A stretch of 64,000 bases of DNA, taken from the NCBI GenBank assembly GCA_963995505.1, contig OZ023197.1:11902475-11966474 (forward strand), written 5' to 3'. The translations under genes were made by a program, and so were the position numbers. This DNA is from Hypericum androsaemum. Taxonomy: Eukaryota > Streptophyta > Magnoliopsida > Malpighiales > Hypericaceae. Below the pieces are notes generated by a model. That model had not been told where the DNA came from. It did no database searches and saw nothing but the letters and a program-made list of their open reading frames with translations. Shown here piece by piece: positions 56,202 to 64,000 of the stretch (positions within the stretch are counted from its first letter, which is position 1; every line of letters begins with the position of its first letter).

Positions 56202-56345
56202 GAGGCACAAGGATCTCAAGGAGATCATCTGTAAATTCCTCGCTCGCAACGATTACAGTGCTTGTTTGTGGACCACCTGAACTCTAAGATCGTGTACCAA
56301 AGATGCGCCTCACTGTTCTTATTGGTCGCAGTTGACGACTCCGAG
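56202..56345 (+). pseudogene. AP-4 complex sigma-subunit-like exon relic
   Basis: Reads KEIICKFLARNDYSAC, then, after a frame change near 56263, FVDHLNSKIVYQRCASLF and LLVAVDDSE, followed by a gttagt splice donor at 56346. The pattern IVRKCLARND...YKIVYRRYASLFFLVGVDD is typical of the small sigma subunit of adaptor complex AP-4 (trans-Golgi vesicle coat); AP-1 and AP-2 sigma differ at these positions. The exon border is where the adaptor family places an intron. Only this exon is seen, with a frameshift, so it is a captured or duplicated gene fragment. Confidence 0.7.
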
Positions 56346-57904
56346 GTTAGTAATCTCTTTACTATGTCCTGTCATGACCCGCCAATTATGAATTTACGAG
56401 TGTTATTTTGAGATGTTCTATTGTTATGATCCCGCTTAGGGAGAGAAGGGATGGAATGGATCTCTGAGGTGGTTTCATTTGGATGGCGATAACAACAATG
56501 ATCAGGAATCAAACCTGTTTGTGATTGAATGCCATGCTCATAAATGATTGTTGTTTGTTTAGAATTGTTCTGGACATGGTTGCTGTTCTACGTGTTCTTT
56601 TTTATGTGTCTTATGATTGAGCTCAAAATAATGTCCTTTAGACCTTAAATTCATGGGGTGCAAGTTGACCTGTTTTTGATGTGTCTATTTTCTGTGAAGA
56701 CACAATTAATAGTTCCATACCTTATACTTTTTAGCACCATGTTATTTGCGGAAGGTTATATTAATCATAGAATGGTTGATGTTTCTTTTTTCTATAATTC
56801 ATGCTGTGATTCAAGTCTTTGTGTACTATGTTGGATACTAGAAATTGTCATGGACAATGAACAAGTAATTAGTTATTTGAGAGCACCACGATAAGAGATT
56901 AATTAGATGAAAATTCCACATGATACAGAATTAGTTTGTTGACAAACCCACAATAGGGAATTAATTAATTGATATTTCACATAATAATGGATTATCATTA
57001 AATAATGGAGTACTTTAAATGGATGCCACGTTTCCAATCAATTTTATTATTATTATTTTAAAAAATTGCAATATCTTGTTTGGTGACGAGAATATGTGAG
57101 TTTAAGAATAGTTTTATAACTTTTACGATGATAATTATGTCGTATGCTTAATTGAACTCTGAAAAAGCTAAATATTTTGCCGTTGGCAAAACGTGGGGGT
57201 TATGCACGAACTTATGTAAATATTTGAAGATTTTGAATTGGTGTTATTTACTTAAGTTATTTTCTAAGTTACTTAGCTGTGTTATTATGTCGCCATTTAT
57301 AAATATAGGATACTATGGATAGTATTGATAAATAATGTTCTGAGTTATTATGCTTGATTGGGTCAACATTTGGATCGATTAAATATTTATATTTGAGAAT
57401 TTTCTATTTTTAGTCGATGACTAGAAATAGTAGGGGCTGAATATGTTCGTTATTGGTAATATAATTGCTTCAATATTTTGAGGTGAATTCCACGTGATGA
57501 CCGTAATTTTAAGACGGATTCGATAAAAATTAGAGAACCACGTGATGATTAATTTTTGAGAAAATGAAGATTGAGTATATTTACTCATAACCTCAATATT
57601 GTATATTGAGACGAGCTGAGGTAATAAAATATTTGAGAGATATCATATATTATGGTATCGAGTATTGTGAGTATCCATTGTATTGAAAAATACAATGATG
57701 TTGATTGGATTTATATTCAGATGAGATGGAATATACCAATGGTTAGAAATCGATATTTTAATTGTCGATGTATTGAGATTACCGAATGGTAATAGCCATA
57801 GCTAAAATATAAGCTTTCAATGGCAAAATCGATATATTCGATTAACTAATAATATGATTTAAGTAGTACTACTATGAGATGAAATATTTCATTGAATTTG
57901 TGAA
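56346..57904. other. Non-coding AT-rich DNA after the AP-4 sigma relic
   Basis: Starts as apparent intron sequence of the relic. No further exon is recognised. The ORF at 56658-56894 has no known domain. Confidence 0.35.
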
Positions 57905-58560
57905 GTCAGAGTAGATTTGGCCAATCTTCTGATAGAACCCTTGTGTAGAAGGGTCACAAATGAAACATCGAGGGGATGAGACTTAAGCCAATTGTTAGAT
58001 TAACGGTGATGGCAACCCAACCTCTGTGATTGGAGATCCCATGAAGGAGGTTCGTATGGGTAAACAACAAGTCACGAGTTAATCCCACTAGCACTAATTA
58101 GTCTCTTCCTATGGTGTATGTGAAAGTGCTAGATTGCACTGTAGAGGTTAAGCATTAAAGCTTTTAATGATTCTCATAGTCCTTGAGGATGGTGTATAAA
58201 GTACAATATACACTTGATGAGGTCACCTATATGGGTGTCGAGTGGGCCGCTTGCATGAGATTTTGGCTTAATCTCTAAAGCACTCATGAACAACCAGCCG
58301 TGCGCAGGGCCGAAAAGCGCAAAACAGCGACAGCGACAACGACAAGAATAGCAGGGGTGAAGTGTGATTTATAGGGTTCAGGTATACACCATAGTCTTCA
58401 TGATTCATAGAAGTTCAATAACTTCATCATGACACTGTATGCTTTCCTTATACGTCTAAGGACTGGTTCATAGTCTGCGAGACACCAGATCCGAAGCACT
58501 TACATCCAAGGGATTAATCTGGGAAGGAAGAAAAGTTTCTAAACTTTCTAAACTAGCCAA
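57905..58560 (+). other. Probable 3' non-coding part of an LTR retrotransposon
   Basis: Features such as ggtgatggcaacccaacctc, attggagatcccatgaagga, aacaacaagtcacgagttaa and gtgggccgcttgcatgagat are in the style of the long non-coding region between pol and the 3' LTR of plant Copia elements. No pol is present. It may be the remnant interior of the element whose LTRs lie at 54296 and 58664. Confidence 0.4.
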
Positions 58561-58663
58561 CTAATGTGCCCAAAGAGAAAAAAAAATAAAGAAAGATCCG
58601 GGCGAGGTAACTAATGTGCAAAATAATTCTTTTTAAATTAATACAAAGTATAAATGTATAACA

Positions 58664-59147
58664 TGTTGGAAAATTATATAATTTCAAAAGTTTTATTTAT
58701 TTTAAATAAATTATTATTTAAGAAAATTAATGAGAGCATTTGACCTATCCTAAAATGGCGTGGTTGTTGTTAGTCATGGATGGTTAGTTGCTGACTTCTT
58801 CAAAGTGGTTGCCTAGAAATTCTCTTTGGCCGTAACGACTGTGATTAAATGAGAATATTTTTATTAAATTATATTATATATTTTTTATACAACTCCCTCA
58901 CTATAAAAAGCCTTGATTGGCATGAGATTAAGTACAAGTTCTTTGGCTTACCTTTCCCGGGTTATGCTCTATAGTTACTAAATTCTTGTTAGTTCTTGGC
59001 ACCCGAGTTTCTACACTCGGAAGGATCTGTTTAATGCTGGGGGTCTACACCTACGGGTGAAATAGTCCTAAGTACAGTGTCCTTTGACACGACTCAGATC
59101 AAAATTTATTTTCCGTTTTCTACTAAAAATTTTCAATTTATCCAACA
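58664..59147 (+). mobile_element. Solo LTR (484 bp) with TSD
   Basis: Same family as 54296-54779. It is flanked by an exact TAACA on both sides (58659-58663 and 59148-59152), as expected for a solo LTR left by LTR-LTR recombination. It lies in the duplicated block: the related flank without an LTR is seen at 29215-29290. Confidence 0.9.
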
Positions 59148-59152
59148 TAACA

Positions 59153-62100
59153 ATGGTGGAAAAATGCGCAGTTGGTGGAAAAACTCGCTCCCTTCCCCGC
59201 TCTAGGTTTTTGCTTTGAGTGTGAAATTAGCCAATTAAGTTTTGGGATGTCGGGAACGATTTGAGTGTGAAATTAGCCAATTAAATTCACGGAATAATAC
59301 ATCACATGCATAAAAGAAAATGGGCATTTGTTTCATAATTTATGTATGTTGGGTTTCTTTCTATGGAGGAAGGAAGATGGAGGAAGAAGGGAACGAGAGA
59401 GATGAAGGATATTTGGTATTATCTTGCCACGTCATGTTTATAAATATAGGAGAAAATTCGACATGACCTGTCACATCGTACATAGAATGATATCGTTTAG
59501 AAAGACACCTGCCCAGACTTTTAATTAGAATAAATTCAACTTAATTGATAGTTTTTAAGTGATTATCGCGATACCACATGGTACTAACTTTTTCAAGATA
59601 ATGTTTATTTTTTTCTATTTAAACTATCTCATTTTACCTATTAATGCATTCTATTATTTTCTTTGTACAAACTACACCGTACCAATCATTCAACAATCAG
59701 AATATATTTAATAGTATTATCTCTACCAACTCAATTTTATGACTCCACAACTTACCGCGTGGAAGAAAATGAACTAATAAATCTTTTATAAGATGTAAGA
59801 AAAAAAGAGAACAATGGATGTTAAATTTAAGAAATAAAGTTTAAACGGACCAATGTAACACCTACTACTTTTCGGATGGGTGAGGTATCCGTCTCTTTCC
59901 TCGTTTGCCTTCGTGTCCCGTGCTGTCTCCCTCTTCCGCTTGGGCCCGGATAATGGGTTTGGGCCTGTTAATCGAGCACTGTACAATTAATTGTTGTCGC
60001 TGTGGGTTAACTTTTAAAGAATTACTAAAAACCATTCAAATTTACAATTAATTGTTTGCCAAACGTGCATGGCTGGAAAAATGACTAAATTGAGTAATTG
60101 TTGAATCAATGGATTGTCTTTTTATTAATACTAATAATTCTTGTAAAAAAATTAGATCTTATATCAAAATTGAATTGTGTCCGATTTCTATAGATCTCAA
60201 TATGGACTCTGGAATCAAATAGCTAGCGGATCTGGATCTAAATCGTCGCTAGTTGCACTCGGTGTGTCCCACCTCTTTGTCGTCGAGGAGGACAGCAGCC
60301 AAGGTTGAATTTTACGTGGTCTTAAAAAAATTATTATTAGAAAATGCACCCACAGAATTCAAATGCGGGCCCCACAGATACATCAACCAAGCTTACCATG
60401 TGACCCAGTTTTACCTTGTTGAATGCAATGTCAAGTTCCGCTTGCAATATCTCGAGGCGACTTTTTGAAGGACCTCTGTTGATTTCCGGACAGTAGGAAC
60501 GACGAGGTGAAGTGGGGTGACCGAGTTTATTGGTTGAATGTGTATTTGGGCTGGTTTTGTATTGGATGTTATCTAGATTGGGGTTGATTTGCGTTCGTGT
60601 GAAATGAAATTATTTCTAGCGATTTCAATGTTGAGGTAGAAATTTTCTCTATGAAATTACTTTTTTTACTATGATTTTTTCCTACTCGATTTTATCATTG
60701 CAGAATTTTGGCCGACAATAATAATCTCGAAAGATAAAATTTTACTCTACCTAAATTGTAAATATTAACGAAATCAATAAATTATACTTATCAAATACAA
60801 TGTGACCCAGTTTTCGCTTTCTGACCCCCTGCCTCCTTCGCCCAGATTTAGTCACATGTAGGAGATTTCTAGACAGTAGCAATCATCCGGCGCCAAAAAA
60901 AAAGAGGAGGAGACGGCTTGGAATTTAGTTACGTGTAGGAGATTTTTTAAACTTTAAATGATACGAAGAGACCAAATTTTCGGTTCAATAAATTATCACT
61001 TAGTTTTTGAAAATATCAGAGAACAAACGATATTAGGTTACTTTAAAGAGTTGTTTTTCCACTAAATTTGAGTGTAGGATAGAGTATCTATCAATTGATC
61101 TTTATCGGTATACTCTTTCCCAATGCGGTCTTTTTTTATTAGGTTTTAGAGCGGTAAAATTTTAACAAGATCGTGCTAACTTCGAAAGAAGAAATTTTAT
61201 ACTAGTTAGACTGTAATTGTATTTAGTATAAAATTCAACTTTTTCAAAAAAAAATCTAACTGTGATTTCTGACTATTATGTAATTTAGAGAATTTGTGGA
61301 GTTTTGTAATAACACATTGAAAAATATGAATTTTATTTAAAAAAAAGTCTAAGATAACTAATCGATTACAATACTTTGAGTACAGGATCACCCTTTCTAG
61401 AATTCTCTAAATAGATTTTGCTTTGAGTGTGAAATTAGCCAATTAAGTTTTTGGATGTCAGGAATGATTTGAGTATGAAATTAGCCAATTAAGTTTTTGG
61501 ATGTCGGGAATAATTTGAGTATGAAATAAGCCAATTAAGTTCACGGAGTTATACATCACATACATAAAAGAAAATGGGGATTTGTTTCATAATTTATGTA
61601 TGTTGGGTTTCTTTTTATTGAGGAAGGAAGATGGAGGAAGAAGGGAACGAGAGAGATGAAAAATGTTTAGCATTTTGTCATCTTGCCAGGTCATGTGAAT
61701 TTTTTTTTCAAAACCTCATTATGTATCTCGAGTATCTTAGATGATTTTTGGTCTCGATATTCTTGTTGGGCTAGTAGGTTGTGGTTGGTTCTCTGTTTTG
61801 GAGGGGACGGGCTGGGATGCCTGTATCCTAGCTCCTGTTGCTCACTTCTTGTAAATTTCTGTTAATTATAATCAATTTACTTACCAAAAAAAAGTATTGG
61901 AGAAAATTGGACATGACCTGTCGCTTCGTAAATAGAACGATGTCGTTTAGAAGGGTAGCTGTCCAGATCTTTAATTGATTTTAATTAGAATTAGTTCAAT
62001 TCAATTAATAAATTTTAAACTACATGATATTTAAGTACTTATCGCGATGACACATGGTATTCAAGTAGACTTTTTCAAGATAATGCTTATTTTTTCTATT

Positions 62101-62756
62101 TAAAATATCTCATTTTACCTATTAATGCAATTTATTGTTTTCTTTGTACAAACTACACCACACTAATCATTCAACACTCAGAATATATTTAATAGTATTA
62201 TCTCTACTAACTCAATTTTATGACTCCACAACTTACCGCGTGGAAGAAAATGAACTAATAAATCTTTTATAAGATGTAAGAAAAAAGAGAATAAACAATT
62301 GATGTTAAATCTAAGAAATAAAGTTTAATTCTCTCAAAAAAAGAAATAAAGTTTAAATTCCTCAAAAAATAAATAAATAAAGTTTAAACGGACCAATGCA
62401 ACACCTTCTAGTTTTCGGACGGGTGAGGTGGCCTTCTCTTTCCTCATTTGCCTTCGTGTCCCGTGTAGTCCCCCTCCTTCCGCTTGGGCCCGGATAATGG
62501 ATTTGGGCCTGTTGATAATTGTTGTGGCTATGGGTTAAGTTTTAAATAATTAATAAAAACCATTCAAATTTATAATTAATTGTTTGCCAAACGTGCATGG
62601 CTGAAAAAATGACTAAATTGAGTAATTGTTGAGTCAATGGATTACAAATTGGATACTTTCTTTTATTTAATTTTTGTTAATACTAATAATTCTTGTAAAT
62701 TAATTAAATATTATATCAAAATTGAATTGTGTCCGGTTTCTGTAGATCTCAATATT
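59153..62756. repeat. Duplicated blocks, copies B and C
   Basis: Block a (59220-60240 and 61420-62755) and block b (60241-61415) repeat 29240-29828 plus 38224-38705, and 28150-29120, respectively. The junction gaagaaaatgaactaataa at 59764 and 62245 is the empty version of the Copia insertion site at 29829. A short ORF at 60253-60468 (KCGPHRYINQAYHVTQFYL-like) is the best coding candidate but unassigned. Otherwise AT-rich and non-coding. Confidence 0.75.
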
Positions 62757-63249
62757 GCCCTTCCTACTGGGGATAATTCAGGCACCAAAGCTAATTATGG
62801 TAGGTTCGTACATGAACCGGATCTGTTTGGATGGGTTAAGTTTTGGTTCCAAAGGAAAAACAAAAGAGAAGCATTTCACTGGGACCTGTTTGTTACCGCT
62901 ATTTGTTATTCTCTTAATAGCGAACTTGATATTGAACTCGGAACTAGTTACAATCTGCTGAAACTGATAATGCCTCAGTAGGTATGCTACACCCACAGAC
63001 GTTAGAAGTTGAACTCTGCAGCTGTCACTCCGATGACATAAAATGTAAACACAAGAGGCTGCTTGCTCTTGCTCCATGAACACAGCAGACAGGAAGCCAC
63101 TCGAACTTGCACACAGAAAGGAACTCGACACCATCTACTTCTTCAGATGCTAACCGAATAGTTGGAAAGCAAAAGCCGTCTGCAATCGGCATGTGTTGTT
63201 TAGTTTCAATATCATTCTGCCATAACAACTCAATCAAATTACAAAGATA
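62757..63249. repeat. Block c: 3' flank of NLR 5
   Basis: Repeats 38776-39380 (ggtaggttcgtacatgaacc, actgataatgcctcagtagg, cactccgatgacataaaatg). It lies directly 3' of the NLR 5 coding end. The minus-strand ORF at 62778-63134 has no recognisable domain. Confidence 0.6.
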
Positions 63250-63958
63250 TGACAGAGGAAGTTGCAAACCTGTGGAAGGAAGATTGTTGCTTCAGCTCAC
63301 AATTGGTTGCAGTAGTTGCCTTGGACCCATTTATAATCGATTTGGATGTTAGGAGGATACACATCCTGGTGGCGTGGAGAGAGATGGTGAAACCCCCATC
63401 TCTAGGGTTTTTTACCAAAATAGTATTACAGTGATATAGATTTACAAAAATAATATTTGAAAATAAATTTTTACGAATATGGTGTCTGCATAGACAGGCC
63501 CGTTTAGAATACGACCCACGTGGACGTAAAGGGCCAAAACACGACTGCTACCGGCGTGTCCAGAATACGACCGCTGTGGGCGTATTATTTTAAAACACGA
63601 CAAGGGCCCATCCTTACCCTGGGTGCTCCCACATCTTTCATTCAAGTGCGGACAATATCTGATCTCCAAACTGTTTAATGAGGCGAGGTTGCACATCCAC
63701 GCTGACAGGGCCTCTAATTATTGAGAATCAACAATCTGGAGTCTCTCTAGAGAGGTAAGGTTTTGAATTCCTTTAGGAAAAGACTTCATCTTTGAACAAC
63801 ATTTAATTCGCAGAGAACGGAGATTCTCGAGGCAGTGGATCTGCTCTGTATTATTCTTCTCAAACATGTTCATCTCCTCACAATCCCCAATTAATAGAGT
63901 CTCCAGGGAGAATAGATGATGGAGCCATAGAGCCAGGACACTTGTATCTGGAACTTGC
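63250..63958 (-). pseudogene. NLR 5, C-terminal LRR part, interrupted
   Basis: Minus strand. From 63958 down, the sequence matches the last LRRs of the cluster NLRs (vtDTSVLALWLHH-type, EEMNMFEKNNTEQI-like, SLPKGIQ, LASLNSLEIRYCPHLNERCG at 63693-63635). The end of the gene (DPFIIDLDV antisense match, caattggttgca) is at 63250-63350. Between them, 63351-63600 is a foreign insertion. The coding part to the right of 63958 is cut by the start of an LTR at the window edge. Several frame changes are present, so it is probably non-functional. Confidence 0.8.
63351..63600. mobile_element. Short insertion in NLR 5
   Basis: About 250 bases absent from NLRs 3 and 4 at the same place. It contains an AT-rich part (ccaaaatagtattacagtga) and repeated gaatacgacc and aaaacacgac words around gtgg(a/g)cgta. 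Family unknown; no clear TSD. Confidence 0.45.
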
Positions 63959-64000
63959 TGTTGAGAATTTTACATCGGTTAAAATGATAGTGGAGACAAG
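63959..64000 (+). mobile_element. Start of an LTR at the window edge
   Basis: NLR similarity stops at 63958 and is followed by TGTTGAGAATTTTACATCGG then ttaaaatgatag, the style in which many plant LTRs (including short TRIM elements) begin. Only 42 bases are visible. Confidence 0.45.

Noticed and set aside
62778..63134. 118-codon minus-strand ORF beside NLR 5
   Set aside because: The paralogous block at 38776-39380 does not keep this frame open, so it is unlikely to be a gene.
1..64000. tRNA, rRNA or microRNA genes
   Set aside because: I looked for tRNA-like A and B boxes with cloverleaf potential and saw none I could support. The only tRNA-related signals are retrotransposon primer sites.

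Overview
The window is plant nuclear DNA from a dicot-like genome. The evidence is coiled-coil NLR resistance genes, F-box/LRR genes with short introns, Copia and Gypsy LTR retrotransposons primed by initiator tRNA-Met, Mutator-like and hAT elements, and AT-rich spacers. The species cannot be named from the sequence alone. The locus is a tandemly duplicated NLR plus F-box cluster that has been heavily rearranged by transposons.

Layout. Positions 1-3645: NLR pseudogene 1 (minus). 4295-5335: a higher-order tandem repeat. 6180-6450: an orphan piece of NLR 5' flank. 6504-7596: a non-autonomous hAT. 8150-13686: NLR pseudogene 2 (minus), bordered by one Copia derivative and interrupted by two more insertions. 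14211-15752: F-box pseudogene (plus). 18401-21640: the only fully open NLR, 1079 codons (minus). 22118-28111: a ~6 kb Mutator-like element with a decayed FAR1-type transposase, a second plus-strand ORF, AT-rich minisatellites and a nested MITE. 29834-38223: an 8.4 kb Copia element (minus) inside a locally duplicated block. 39385-41240: NLR flank and LRR relics. 41940-44002: a decayed Gypsy-type element. 44625-45639: a Pack-MULE-like element carrying a PEX10-like exon. 45753-47324: the best F-box gene (two exons, 344 codons). 49100-49720: an F-box fragment. 50692-53930: an NLR open apart from one frameshift (minus). 54296-59152: two copies of one LTR around mostly non-coding DNA with an AP-4 sigma exon relic. 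59220-63249: two further copies of the duplicated blocks. 63250-63958: the 3' end of another NLR, cut off by the start of a new LTR at the right edge.

How it fits together. F-box genes (plus) and NLRs (minus) converge tail to tail, and this arrangement is repeated at ~14-22 kb and ~45-54 kb with conserved spacers, so the unit of duplication was an F-box/NLR module. Intact NLRs of this class are intracellular immune receptors, and F-box proteins of this class are substrate adaptors of SCF ubiquitin ligases. Any functional link between the two is inference from position only. Several insertions can be defined exactly from target-site duplications (TSDs), and paralogous blocks supply empty sites, which allows relative dating.

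No wholly new system is demonstrated. The most unusual objects are the Mutator-like element with minisatellite-filled introns, the Pack-MULE 113 bp upstream of the F-box start codon, and an extra ORF in the leader of the Copia element.
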